Below, piece by piece: positions 26,841 to 36,036 of a DNA stretch of 64,000 bases (position 1 is its first letter; each line of letters starts with the position of its first letter). Source of the DNA: Acidobacteriota bacterium (lineage in GTDB: Bacteria; Acidobacteriota; Terriglobia; Bryobacterales; Bryobacteraceae). The notes beneath the pieces are model-generated. The model made no database searches and was not told where the DNA came from. It was given only the letters and a program-made list of their open reading frames with translations. The DNA is taken from assembly GCA_025352795.1 (NCBI GenBank), contig JANXSF010000086.1:62001-126000 (forward strand), written 5' to 3'. The position numbers and the translations under genes were made by a program.

Positions 26841-28241
26841 ATGAACGAATCTCGCCGCCATTTTTTAGGAAGCGCTGCCGGGGGAATGGGTGCTACGGCG
26901 CTTGCCACACTGCTTCATGCTGAAAGTGAAGGCATTGCGCCCCATTTTGCACCCAATTCCAAACGGGTTATCTATCTGTTTCAATCCGGGGCCCCATCGC
27001 AATTCGAAACGTTTGACCACAAGCCGTTGCTTAAAAAACTGCATGGGTCTGAACTTCCCGAATCCATTCGACAGGGACAGCGGCTTACCGGTATGACCTC
27101 CACGCAAGCAAGCTTCCCCGTGGCGCAAACAATCTTTCCATTGAGGCAACATGGCCAATCGGGAGCTTGGGTGAGCGATTTAATGCCTCACATCGCCAAA
27201 GTGGCCGATCAGTTGTGCTTCGTGAAGTCGATGTATACCGAAGCGATTAACCACGACCCTGGCGTAACGTTTCTCCAGACAGGATTCCAAATTGCCGGAC
27301 GCCCCAGCATTGGTTCCTGGCTCAGCTACGGATTGGGAAGCCAGAACAAGGATCTGCCAGCATTTGTGGTGATGGTATCCCAAGGCACAGGACGTTCCGC
27401 CGATCAGCCGCTTTATGACCGACTTTGGGGCAGCGGTTTTTTACCCAGCAAATACCAGGGCGTAAAGTTCCGGTCCCAAGGCGATCCAGTTCTTTATCTG
27501 ACCAATCCAGAAGGAGTTAGCCCAGCGGATCGACGCCGCTTCATAGACGACCTTGCACAATTAAATCAACTGAAGCAGGAAGAGTTTCACGACCCTGAAA
27601 TTGCCACTCGTATCGCCCAGTATGAAATGGCATTCAAGATGCAATCCTCTGTGCCGGAATTGACGGACGTTTCTAAGGAATCGGCTCACACCCTGGCATT
27701 ATATGGGCCTGAGGCAAGTAAGCCCGGAACTTTTGCCGCCAACTGCCTGTTAGCGCGTCGCATGTCTGAACGGGGTGTGCGTTTTGTGCAACTTTTCCAC
27801 CGCGGTTGGGATCATCATGTGAATCTTCCACCGGCCATCAAAGGGCAATGTTACGACGTGGATCAGGCTTCGGCGGGCTTGATTCAGGATCTGAAAGAGC
27901 GTGGTCTTTTGGATGAAACGTTGGTGGTCTGGGGAGGCGAATTCGGTCGTACTGTGTACTGCCAGGGGAAACTCACCCCCGACGATTACGGGCGCGATCA
28001 TCACCCCCGGTGCTTTAGTATTTGGATGGCCGGTGGAGGAATCAAACCAGGGCTTAGCTATGGTGAAACCGACGATTACAGTTACAACATTGTCAGCAAC
28101 CCGGTTCATGTTCACGACCTTCATGCGACCATGCTGCACTGTCTGGGGATTGATCACACTCGGCTGACCTATAAGTTTCAGGGTCGACACTTCCGCCTGA
28201 CGGACGTGCATGGCCGTGTGGTGAAAGACCTTCTGGCGTAA
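26841..28241 (+). CDS. DUF1501 protein with Tat leader, partner of the PSD1 cytochrome protein
   Basis: A 466-residue protein of the DUF1501 family. A twin-arginine leader ([12 protein letters not shown]) begins it. Recognised family blocks are [73 protein letters not shown] and [20 protein letters not shown]. Residues His, Asp and Arg in those blocks suggest a metal-binding alkaline-phosphatase-like fold, a recognised relation of this family; the substrate is unknown. It always travels with a PSD1 partner, and here the gap is 3 bp. Confidence 0.93.
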   Translation: MNESRRHFLGSAAGGMGATALATLLHAESEGIAPHFAPNSKRVIYLFQSGAPSQFETFDHKPLLKKLHGSELPESIRQGQRLTGMTSTQASFPVAQTIFPLRQHGQSGAWVSDLMPHIAKVADQLCFVKSMYTEAINHDPGVTFLQTGFQIAGRPSIGSWLSYGLGSQNKDLPAFVVMVSQGTGRSADQPLYDRLWGSGFLPSKYQGVKFRSQGDPVLYLTNPEGVSPADRRRFIDDLAQLNQLKQEEFHDPEIATRIAQYEMAFKMQSSVPELTDVSKESAHTLALYGPEASKPGTFAANCLLARRMSERGVRFVQLFHRGWDHHVNLPPAIKGQCYDVDQASAGLIQDLKERGLLDETLVVWGGEFGRTVYCQGKLTPDDYGRDHHPRCFSIWMAGGGIKPGLSYGETDDYSYNIVSNPVHVHDLHATMLHCLGIDHTRLTYKFQGRHFRLTDVHGRVVKDLLA

Positions 28242-28286
28242 AAAAATGCCCGCTGTTCATTCGCTTTTGACGAACAAACAACGGGC
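28240..28286 (-). terminator. Intrinsic terminator for the SPOR-domain gene
   Basis: GCCCGCTGTTCATTCG (28248-28263) and CGAACAAACAACGGGC (28271-28286) form a 16 bp stem with three mismatches around a 7 bp loop. On the minus strand the hairpin is followed by a run of T (complement of the A tract 28240-28246), the pattern of a Rho-independent terminator lying about 60 bp past the stop of the gene at 28346. The A tract overlaps the DUF1501 stop codon. Confidence 0.65.
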
Positions 28287-28345
28287 CTCGCAGGAGGAAA
28301 ATTGAGTAAAGCGGAACAAACTACCTTGAGAGAACTGAAAGTCGG

Positions 28346-28972
28346 TTAGTATCGGCGTTGGAACGATTCAAACCCGGCCATCTTCAACCGTTGTTGCATG
28401 GCAGCGCGGGCAATGGGATCGGCCAGAGGACCGAGCAGTATCCGATTGGAAGTAGGCGTATCGCCAGCAATCGCGAAAGATGTAAAACCTTTCTGTTCTA
28501 AATCCCGCCGGAATGCGCCAGCTTGATCTTTTTCGATATATCCAACCTGGACGTACCATGTACCGGTAACGGGGACACTTGCGGTTTTGGTTTCATTTTT
28601 AGGTAAGTTCGCCGGAACTGCCACTACTGCTTGGGTTGGTAGGGCGATTGGACTGTCCGATTTTGGGGTCATCACTTTGGGTGAATCCACTACAATTGGC
28701 AACTGTGCTGCTCGCTGGATTACTGGTTGACTGCCATTGGAGCGTGCGATGGTCATTGCCCGACCTGCTAGATAGGCAATACAGGCCACTAAACCGATCA
28801 TAATCGTCATTCCCATGACCACAGTGACCAGTTTTTTGTTGGTTTGCGCCAAATCTGCAACGTTCTTTGCAGAAATGTCAGCACTAGAAGCGGGTTTGGG
28901 GCTTGAAGAAATTGGTTGAGCCAGATAAGAATTGATGTCTACGACGTTTTCCGGTGTTGTCTGATTGAGCAT
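28346..28972 (-). CDS. SPOR-domain membrane protein
   Basis: A 208-residue single-pass protein. Cytoplasmic N-terminus (about 1-50), one membrane helix (VTVVMGMTIMIGLVACIAYLAG, about 50-70), a low-complexity proline-rich linker, and a C-terminal SPOR domain (about 135-208; TWYVQVGYIEKDQAGAFRRD, ILLGPLADPIARAAMQQRL). SPOR domains bind denuded septal peptidoglycan, so a role at the division site or cell wall is likely. A terminator follows on its strand. The upstream gene xdhC diverges. Confidence 0.88.
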   Translation of the reverse strand: MLNQTTPENVVDINSYLAQPISSSPKPASSADISAKNVADLAQTNKKLVTVVMGMTIMIGLVACIAYLAGRAMTIARSNGSQPVIQRAAQLPIVVDSPKVMTPKSDSPIALPTQAVVAVPANLPKNETKTASVPVTGTWYVQVGYIEKDQAGAFRRDLEQKGFTSFAIAGDTPTSNRILLGPLADPIARAAMQQRLKMAGFESFQRRY

Positions 28973-29079
28973 TTCTACCTCACTGGGTATTGAATCGTCT
29001 GGCTAAGGCTAGGACTTTAGCCTTCTTAGTAAAAAAGTTATGGAACTTTGGTTTTCCCAGTAAGCTAAAATCGAAAGGA

Positions 29080-29916
29080 ATGGACATTTTTGATGAAATT
29101 GTTCGACTTCGCAAGTTGGGGCAAAAGTGCGCGGTTGCCACCATTGTGCAGGTGAATGGGTCAATTCCCAGCTACGAAAGCGCTAAGATGATTGTCCGCG
29201 AGGATGGTTCCATGGCTGGCACGATTGGCGGCGGATGCGTTGAAGCCGAAGTCTGGAATACGGCTCGCGATGTGATCAAGAACGAACGCTCCAAATTGAT
29301 GAAGTTTTCCTTGGGTCAAGATGCTGCTTACGATAATGGATTGATTTGTGGGGGCCAGTTGGAAGTCTTTGTTGAACCCGTTGTACCGCAGCCCAAAGCG
29401 TTTATTTTTGGCGCAGGGCATATCTCGAAGAGCTTATCCAAGGTGGCTAACCTTGCCGGATTTGCGACGATCATTGTGGACAACCGGGAGTCCTATTCCA
29501 ATTTAGAACGATTCCCTGAAGCCGAGGCGGTGCATGCCAAGGAATACGAGGAAGTATTCCCGCAGTTGGATATTCGCGATACCAGCTACGTGATCATTGT
29601 CACTCGCGGGCATCGTGACGATATGCTGGTGCTGCGCTGGGCGGTGAATACCCAGGCTCGTTATATTGCCATGATCGGCAGCCGTCGCAAGGTGATCAGC
29701 GTGATTAAAGAGTTGGAAAAAGAAGGATTGCCGCACGGGGCGTTTGAACGAATTCATGCTCCCATGGGATTCGATATTGGAGCCATCACTCCTGAAGAAA
29801 TTGCTGTGTCGGTGATTGCGGAAATGATTGCGGTACGTCGTCAACCAGAAGCGCAATGGCGCAAGCTATCGAAGTCGGTCTTTGCGGAAAGGGAAACCCA
29901 GGATATCGCCAAGTGA
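29080..29916 (+). CDS. XdhC-family molybdenum-hydroxylase maturation protein
   Basis: A 278-residue protein related to XdhC, which binds molybdenum cofactor, adds its terminal sulfur ligand with help of a desulfurase, and loads it into xanthine dehydrogenase-type enzymes. I start at ATG 29080, with an AAAGGA ribosome site just before it; a longer frame to 28990 has no family similarity. The N-terminal part has GSIPSYESAKMIV and TIGGGCVEAEVW, and the C-terminal Rossmann domain has FGAGHISKSLSKVANLAGF. The next gene starts on a GTG inside its stop codon. No hydroxylase subunit lies in the window. Confidence 0.9.
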   Translation: MDIFDEIVRLRKLGQKCAVATIVQVNGSIPSYESAKMIVREDGSMAGTIGGGCVEAEVWNTARDVIKNERSKLMKFSLGQDAAYDNGLICGGQLEVFVEPVVPQPKAFIFGAGHISKSLSKVANLAGFATIIVDNRESYSNLERFPEAEAVHAKEYEEVFPQLDIRDTSYVIIVTRGHRDDMLVLRWAVNTQARYIAMIGSRRKVISVIKELEKEGLPHGAFERIHAPMGFDIGAITPEEIAVSVIAEMIAVRRQPEAQWRKLSKSVFAERETQDIAK

Positions 29917-30491
29917 ATTTGGCTGGAGTCATATTAGCGGCCGGCTCCTCCACAAGGATGGGACGTCCCAAGGCCCTGCTGGAATTTAAAGGCGAAACGT
30001 TCCTTCACCGGCTGATTGGCCATTTCACAAGCGTCTGCTCTGAAGTCATCGTGGTCGGTCGACCCGACTTGCAATTCCCTGCCCTTGGGAATGCCAAATT
30101 GATTGTAAATCCAGAACCGGATCGGGGCATGTTGAGTTCGCTTCAATGTGGATTAAGTACAGTTTCCTTGCAATCAGAAGCAGTCATTTTTGCACCTGTG
30201 GATTATGCCCCGGTCCGTAGGCAGACGGTCTTAGAAATTGCGGAATCATTCAATGGGGTACTGACGCTGCCGGTGTTTGAAGGTCGTCGTGGACATCCGT
30301 GTATTGTTTCCAGGCAACTGATGCAGGAACTGCTTGCGCTATCGGTAGATGAGTCGGCCAAGACGGTGATCCATACTCACTTGCACGAGGCACGGCTTGT
30401 CCCAGTGACCGATTCCCGCACCGTAGAAGATGTAGACGATCCAGAAGCGTATCAACAATTGCTGGCCAGCGTAGCTCATGACCAAAATTAA
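29913..30491 (+). CDS. MobA/MocA-like molybdenum cofactor nucleotidyltransferase
   Basis: A 192-residue nucleotidyltransferase with the signature LAGVILAAGSSTRMGRPKALLEFKG at its start, typical of MocA (CTP) or MobA (GTP) enzymes that attach a nucleotide to molybdopterin. I start at GTG 29913, which overlaps the xdhC stop (GTGA); an earlier frame at 29856 adds 19 residues from the other gene. The pairing with XdhC is standard for molybdenum hydroxylases and favours CTP-type MocA. A short C-terminal segment (RTVEDVDDPEAYQQLL) matches the family end. Confidence 0.85.
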   Translation: MNLAGVILAAGSSTRMGRPKALLEFKGETFLHRLIGHFTSVCSEVIVVGRPDLQFPALGNAKLIVNPEPDRGMLSSLQCGLSTVSLQSEAVIFAPVDYAPVRRQTVLEIAESFNGVLTLPVFEGRRGHPCIVSRQLMQELLALSVDESAKTVIHTHLHEARLVPVTDSRTVEDVDDPEAYQQLLASVAHDQN

Positions 30492-32457
30492 AATTGGCAT
30501 CATTTTCCTGGTCACACTGATCGCGCTGGTTGCGTATGTTCCTTCGTATGAAGGGGCCGACCAATTTCGTCCCGCCATACAATCCCGGCTGGAGGCCGCT
30601 TTGCAGCGAAAGGTGGAGGCTGGTTCGGTGCGCTTCAGTTTGTGGACTGGCCCTGCGGTGACTGTAAGCGACGTGGTGATTCATGACGATCCCAAATACG
30701 GCATTGAACCATCCGCTTACGTTACGACGCTGACCGTTCGTCCCAACATTTGGAAACTATTTCTGGGTCGTATAGAAATTCAAAGTTTGCGATTGGATGA
30801 ACCAAGCTTGAACCTGTCTCGCGGAGCACAAGGGGACTGGAATTGGAAGGCGTTTCTACCTACCTCAGACGCCAAGCCGACAGTGGAAGCAATCAAATTT
30901 CCAGAGATTGAAGTTCGTTCCGGCAGGGTGAACTTCAAGTTGGACAATCAAAAATCGGTATTCTACTTCACCGATGTCGACGCCAATATTACCTTGTCCG
31001 CCGATTCGAGTGGGGCCTATTCATTGCAATTCATTGGATCGCCAGCCCGTTCCGATAAACCGGCGCAGGCTTTTGGAAAGTTCCGGGGTCGTGGCCGCTT
31101 CTGGTTGTTGCAAACAGCGGAACCGCAGGTGGATGTCACTTTCGATTTGGAACGCAGTTTTCTGGAAGAAATTCTCAGACTCACCACCGGTCGCGATTTT
31201 GGATTGCACGCCATCCTTACTGCTCGTACGCGTCTGGTTGGTCCATTGTCGAAAATCAATTTAAGCGGTCGCTTGGAAATGGGAGAAATTCCTCGATGGG
31301 CCATTCTGCCGGGTACTAGCAACCAATGGGTGGTGAACTATAAAGGTGAGATCGATTACCGCGCTCAGCAACTAGATTTTTCCACTGATCCACCCGATGC
31401 AAATGTGCATCCAGTTGGGTTGAAGGTGCGCATGGAAAACTTCTTAGGACAGCCGCGGTGGGGATTGCTGACCACTTTTTCTTCTATCCCAATGCAGCCC
31501 GTACCTGGGTTTGCGCGTGCCGTGGGCATAGCTCTACCTGCTGATTGGAAAATGAAAGGCACCGCCACGGGAGTGGTGGGTTTATCGTCGAAACATGGCC
31601 TGAACGGGCTACTGACTGTAAGGGATGCCAGCATCGCCATGGGTGAAGAAAATGAGGCACTACTGGCTACTGCCGACCTGCTTTTCGAGAATGGAAAGCT
31701 TACGTCAAAAGATTCTATGCTGCAATTGGCTCGCAATCAATCGGTGACGGTGGATGCGGTCTACAACTTCAACCGTCCGCAATGGTCCTATCAATGGGAA
31801 ACCACCTCATTGGATATTCCCAATACGGAGAAATTGCGCGGTTTGTGCGCCACCCCTGAAATCCCCTGGCTGTCCACCTGGAAGAATGGCACTTGGAGTG
31901 GAAGCATGACTCTGCCTACCGCAGCCGGGGCAGAGCAACACTGGCAAGGGCGGATGGACGTGCGCAATATGCAGGTGAAAATTCCCGATCTAACTGTTCC
32001 TATCCAACTGAATCAAGCGACTGTCGATTTTGGTCCTGAGCGGATTCGGTTAGTGGCCCGTGACGCTATGGCTGGAACCATCCATTGGAATGGCGAATAC
32101 CGGTCCGATGCAAAGCTGGGAACGTTCGCGTTGCACATCGCCAGCGCAAAATCGGCAGAGTTGGAGACCATGCTGGAACCGCTTCTGCAGCGCAAGCGCA
32201 GTTTTCTTTCGCGCACATTGGCTTTTGGGAAAGCAAAAATCCCGGAATGGGTGGCTGCACGAAGATTGATTGGAAGTTTCACTATCGACTCTTTGAAGAC
32301 TGGGGCTGAGGACTTGGAAGAAGTGAAAGGATCAGTTCTATGGCGCGGAGCAAAGGTGCAGTTCACAGGCTTGCGCTACAAAGCAGGGCAAAACAAGATG
32401 CGCGGTTTGGTGGATCTGGCAGGGCCGAATCCGACATTGAAAATTGAGAAGCCATAG
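30478..32457 (+). CDS. AsmA-family envelope protein
   Basis: A 659-residue protein with an N-terminal membrane anchor (IKIGIIFLVTLIALVAYVP) and a long beta-rich region, the AsmA pattern; the start has RPAIQSRLEAALQRKVEAGSV, VTVSDVVIHDDPKYG and LEIQSLRLDEPSLNL-type blocks (about residues 30-110). Bacterial AsmA-like proteins are now regarded as bridge-type lipid transporters between membranes. The gene begins 14 bp before the end of the MobA-like gene, so the three genes form one operon without an obvious functional link. Confidence 0.82.
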   Translation: MTKIKIGIIFLVTLIALVAYVPSYEGADQFRPAIQSRLEAALQRKVEAGSVRFSLWTGPAVTVSDVVIHDDPKYGIEPSAYVTTLTVRPNIWKLFLGRIEIQSLRLDEPSLNLSRGAQGDWNWKAFLPTSDAKPTVEAIKFPEIEVRSGRVNFKLDNQKSVFYFTDVDANITLSADSSGAYSLQFIGSPARSDKPAQAFGKFRGRGRFWLLQTAEPQVDVTFDLERSFLEEILRLTTGRDFGLHAILTARTRLVGPLSKINLSGRLEMGEIPRWAILPGTSNQWVVNYKGEIDYRAQQLDFSTDPPDANVHPVGLKVRMENFLGQPRWGLLTTFSSIPMQPVPGFARAVGIALPADWKMKGTATGVVGLSSKHGLNGLLTVRDASIAMGEENEALLATADLLFENGKLTSKDSMLQLARNQSVTVDAVYNFNRPQWSYQWETTSLDIPNTEKLRGLCATPEIPWLSTWKNGTWSGSMTLPTAAGAEQHWQGRMDVRNMQVKIPDLTVPIQLNQATVDFGPERIRLVARDAMAGTIHWNGEYRSDAKLGTFALHIASAKSAELETMLEPLLQRKRSFLSRTLAFGKAKIPEWVAARRLIGSFTIDSLKTGAEDLEEVKGSVLWRGAKVQFTGLRYKAGQNKMRGLVDLAGPNPTLKIEKP

Positions 32458-32483
32458 CTTTTCCGCTAACCTAACTAAGAATC

Positions 32484-34085
32484 ATGTCAAAACAAGTATT
32501 TCTGATTGCCAGTGGTGATCTTCGTCCTGCCGCCAACCAAGTCTGTTGGCCTGCCCAGTTAAAAGTGGAAACCCTTGTGATTGAGGCTGTAGAAAAGTTG
32601 GGCTATACAGTGAAGCGGGCACATCCTTTTCTTGCTGAAAAAGGGCATGGTTTTGTTGATTCGCAAAAATACGGCATGGAAATTTTCCGCAATATTCCAC
32701 TTACAGCGCCGCTGCTAGTGGTGGAGGCAGTGTGGCAATTCAGTCATCACATTTTAGCGGGCTTGTTCACACATGGCGGCCCAATTCTGACCGTAGCGAA
32801 TTGGAGTGGGCAATGGCCCGGTTTGGTGGGCTTGCTGAATATTAATGGTTGCCTTACTAAGGCTGGCGTGAAGTATTCCACACTATGGAGTGAAACGTTC
32901 GACGATGCTTTCTTCCTATCAGGATTGAGCAAGTGGCTGACATCCGGAAAAGTAGTTCACAACTTGTCCCATGCGCGAGCTTTGGAGAAATTTACGCTTC
33001 CAAAAGTTGCTCAAGCAATGGGCAGCTCCATGGCAAAAGAATTGCAGCGCGATAAAGCCATCATGGGCGTTTTCGATGAAGGTTGCATGGGCATGTACAA
33101 TGCCATTATTCCTGATGAGCTACTGCACAAAACTGGCGTCTTTAAGGAGCGTTTAAGCCAGTCAACATTGTACGCGGCCATGCGCGAAGTGTCCGATGCT
33201 GAAGCTGGTCAAGTGCGCGTGTGGCTGGAAAAGAAGGGCATGCGCTTTGTCACGGGCAAGAATGAAAAAACAGAGTTGACCGATAAGCAAATTCTGGAAC
33301 AATCGAAAATGTACATAGCGGCGGTGCGCATTGCTAACGATTTTGGATGCGCCACTATCGGCATTCAGTATCAGTTGGGAATGAAAGATTTGACTCCCGC
33401 ATCGGACTTGGTGGAAGGGTTGCTGAACAACATGGATCGTCCCCCTGTTTTCAGCTCAAATGGAAAGCAGGAATTGTATGCCGGTGAGATGTTGCCGCAC
33501 TTTAACGAAGTGGATGAATGCGCCGGACTGGATGGCTACCTGACGTACAAAATCTGGCGCAAGCTGGGTTATGCTCCAGAAAACACGCTGCACGACGTGC
33601 GCTGGGGAGAGGATTACAAAGGCGAATTTGTTTGGGTATTTCAAATATCCGGTGCTGCCCCTCCTGCCCATTACGAAGGTGGTTACCAGGGTACAACCAG
33701 TGAACGCCAACCACCAATGTACTTTGCCAAAGGCGGCGGAACCGTCAAGGGCTGTTCCAAGCCAGGGGAAATTGTTTGGAGCCGTGTTTACGTGGACAAC
33801 GGCAAACTGAAGATGGATCTGGGTCGGGGTAAAGTTGTCAAACTGCCAGCAGAAGAATCTGCTCGTCGATGGCAATTGACCACGCCCCAATGGCCCATTA
33901 TGCATGCGGTTCTTCATGGAGTTTCCCGCAATCAACTAATGGCCAAGCACAAGGCAAATCATATTCAAGTGGTATACGCGCCCAACGCCGCTGGGGCCAA
34001 TCGAGCTTTAGCGGTGAAAGCTGCTCTGTTCCAGGAATTGGGTGTGGAAGTGAACATCTGTGGCTCAGATCACGGGCTGAAATAG
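32484..34085 (+). CDS. L-fucose/L-arabinose-isomerase-like protein
   Basis: A 533-residue cytoplasmic protein. Its sequence (starting SKQVFLIASGDLRPAANQ; PLLVVEAVWQFSHHILAG; PILTVANWSGQWPGLVGLLN; FDEGCMGMYNAIIPDELLH; FGCATIGIQYQLGMKD) resembles the isomerase-fold proteins related to fucose and arabinose isomerases. The C-terminal region (ANHIQVVYAPNAAGANRAL) is consistent with that family. The Gfo/Idh/MocA gene follows 22 bp later, a typical pairing in carbohydrate catabolism. I am not certain of the substrate, and the family name is from general resemblance. Confidence 0.55.
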   Translation: MSKQVFLIASGDLRPAANQVCWPAQLKVETLVIEAVEKLGYTVKRAHPFLAEKGHGFVDSQKYGMEIFRNIPLTAPLLVVEAVWQFSHHILAGLFTHGGPILTVANWSGQWPGLVGLLNINGCLTKAGVKYSTLWSETFDDAFFLSGLSKWLTSGKVVHNLSHARALEKFTLPKVAQAMGSSMAKELQRDKAIMGVFDEGCMGMYNAIIPDELLHKTGVFKERLSQSTLYAAMREVSDAEAGQVRVWLEKKGMRFVTGKNEKTELTDKQILEQSKMYIAAVRIANDFGCATIGIQYQLGMKDLTPASDLVEGLLNNMDRPPVFSSNGKQELYAGEMLPHFNEVDECAGLDGYLTYKIWRKLGYAPENTLHDVRWGEDYKGEFVWVFQISGAAPPAHYEGGYQGTTSERQPPMYFAKGGGTVKGCSKPGEIVWSRVYVDNGKLKMDLGRGKVVKLPAEESARRWQLTTPQWPIMHAVLHGVSRNQLMAKHKANHIQVVYAPNAAGANRALAVKAALFQELGVEVNICGSDHGLK

Positions 34086-34107
34086 TCACCAACGGTATAC
34101 TACAGGG

Positions 34108-35124
34108 ATGCGAGTTGGAATCATTGGCACGGGTGCTATTTCTCATATGCACGCCCGGGCTCTCAAGAATATCGGCTACGAATTAACTGTCTGCACCGAC
34201 ATTTTCCCCGATGCAGGAAAGAAGTTTGCCGACACCCACGGTTGCGAATTTGTGGCCACCTACGAAGAGCTTTGCCGACACCCTAAAGTGGATTACGTCG
34301 ATGTCTGCACCTTTCCTGATTTCCGGTTGCAGCCTGTTGAAATCTGCGCTGAATCGAAGAAGCACGTGCAAGTGCAAAAGCCGATTTCGGTTTCCCTTGA
34401 AACGGCTCATAAAATGGTGGACGTGGCCAAGAAGGCTGGCATCCTGCTGGGCGTAGTCAGCCAGCATCGGTTCGACGATTCCTCTCAGTTCCTGAAAAAA
34501 GCGATCGCCGATGGACGCCTAGGCAAGATTCTGCAAGCTGACGCTTACGTGAAGTGGTATCGGTCTGAACAATATTATTCGCGGCCGATCAAGGGTAGTT
34601 GGGCGACCGAAGGTGGCGGTGCCATGATCAACCAGGCCATCCATCAAGTAGATGTGTTGTTGTGGCTGGTGGGACGGGTAAAAGAGGTTGTCGGCTTTTG
34701 GCAATTAGGTGCGCTGCACAAGATTGAATCTGAAGATGTGATCAATGCCATGCTCCGTTTCGAGCACGGCGCTACGGGCGTTATCACTGCATCTACGGCG
34801 ATGTGGCCGGGCTATAGCGAACGTGTGGAAATCCACGGGACTAAAGGCACGGCGATCCTTACAGGGGACAAGCTAACGGCGTGGGACGTGGAGGACGATT
34901 CCGGCCCTGCGGCGCCTGTCGAACAATCGGTGCTATCAGGGGCCAGTGACCCAATGGCAATTCCGCTGACGCCATTTGAACGCCAGTTCCTGAATTTCGG
35001 GAATGCCTGTAAGACTGGGGGAACGCCGTTGGTTTCGGGCGAAGAAGGTCTGCGTGCTTTGGAGTTGGTATTGGCTACCTATCAATCCTGCAGAGAAGAT
35101 CGCAAGGTGGAGTTGGGGAACTAA
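34108..35124 (+). CDS. Gfo/Idh/MocA-family oxidoreductase (cytoplasmic)
   Basis: A 338-residue NAD(P)-dependent dehydrogenase without a signal peptide. Rossmann motif GIIGTGAISHMHARAL at residues 4-19, the EKP-equivalent HVQVQKPISVS near residue 93 (QKP in place of EKP) and GGGAMINQAIHQVDVLLWLVG at about residues 171-191. The latter carries the His of the catalytic site. Its position between an isomerase-like gene and thrB suggests a small-sugar pathway in the cytoplasm. It contrasts with the Tat-exported relative at 18457. Confidence 0.9.
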   Translation: MRVGIIGTGAISHMHARALKNIGYELTVCTDIFPDAGKKFADTHGCEFVATYEELCRHPKVDYVDVCTFPDFRLQPVEICAESKKHVQVQKPISVSLETAHKMVDVAKKAGILLGVVSQHRFDDSSQFLKKAIADGRLGKILQADAYVKWYRSEQYYSRPIKGSWATEGGGAMINQAIHQVDVLLWLVGRVKEVVGFWQLGALHKIESEDVINAMLRFEHGATGVITASTAMWPGYSERVEIHGTKGTAILTGDKLTAWDVEDDSGPAAPVEQSVLSGASDPMAIPLTPFERQFLNFGNACKTGGTPLVSGEEGLRALELVLATYQSCREDRKVELGN

Positions 35125-35130
35125 AAGCGG

Positions 35131-36036
35131 ATGCATAAAGTTCGTGTACCTGCTTCCAGTGCCAACCTTGGTCCGGGCTTCGATGCGTTAGGATTGGCCC
35201 TGGGCGTCTGGTTAGAATGCCGATTTGCCCCTGCTCAAAAATTAGAAATCCACGCATCTGGTCGCGATGCGGCGATGATTGCACCGGGCGAAAATAATTT
35301 TATTTGGCAAACCGCACTGCAAGTGGCGAAGGAAGCTGGCGGCCAATTGCCCCCTGTTTACATGGAAATTCATAATGAAATTCCCATTGGCAAAGGCATG
35401 GGTTCCAGCGCTGCGGCACTGACCGCAGGCGTCGTAATTGCGGATCAATTGTTAGGGCTGAAATGGAAACCGGCTCGTATTTTGGATGAAGCGGCGCGCA
35501 TTGAAGGGCATCCGGACAACGTGGCTGCTTGTGTACTTGGTTCCATTGTGGCCAGCGCGATTGATGCCGGTGGTGTGGCTCGGGCGGTGCGCTTGGAACT
35601 GCATCCCAGTTATGGGGTGGCCATTGTTGTTCCTGACTTTATTCTTCCCACAATTGAAGCCCGCCAGGTGTTGCCGCAAACCTATTCTAAAGCAGACGCT
35701 ATTTTCAATGTCCAACGGAGCGCTTTGCTGATTGCGGCGCTGACCACCGGAAGAACATCGGCATTTCCTACCGCGCTGGAAGACCGCATGCATCAGCCGT
35801 ATCGTGCCCGTCTGGTTCCGGGGTTAGAACAAATTTTGAAACTGCGTGCTCCAGGGTTATTGGGCTGTGTGTTGAGCGGAGCAGGTCCATCAATTTTAGT
35901 GTTCTATGAACGCGGGCATGAAAGTGTTTGTGAGCATGTAGTGCAAATTTTTCAACACTACGGCCATGGTTCAGAAATTCTTTGGACAGAAATTGCCACC
36001 AACGGATTTGAGTTTTCAACGGGAGAAGGGATATGA
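35131..36036 (+). CDS. thrB: Homoserine kinase
   Basis: GHMP-superfamily kinase that phosphorylates homoserine in threonine synthesis. Blocks: VRVPASSANLGPGFDALGLAL (residues 4-24), the ATP site PIGKGMGSSAAALTAGV (about 89-105) and GCVLSGAGPSILVF near 248-261. It is 301 residues, the family norm. No thrC or hom is adjacent; the gene overlaps the next one by 4 bp (ATGA), which is therefore co-translated. The gap to the oxidoreductase upstream is 6 bp. Confidence 0.95.
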   Translation: MHKVRVPASSANLGPGFDALGLALGVWLECRFAPAQKLEIHASGRDAAMIAPGENNFIWQTALQVAKEAGGQLPPVYMEIHNEIPIGKGMGSSAAALTAGVVIADQLLGLKWKPARILDEAARIEGHPDNVAACVLGSIVASAIDAGGVARAVRLELHPSYGVAIVVPDFILPTIEARQVLPQTYSKADAIFNVQRSALLIAALTTGRTSAFPTALEDRMHQPYRARLVPGLEQILKLRAPGLLGCVLSGAGPSILVFYERGHESVCEHVVQIFQHYGHGSEILWTEIATNGFEFSTGEGI

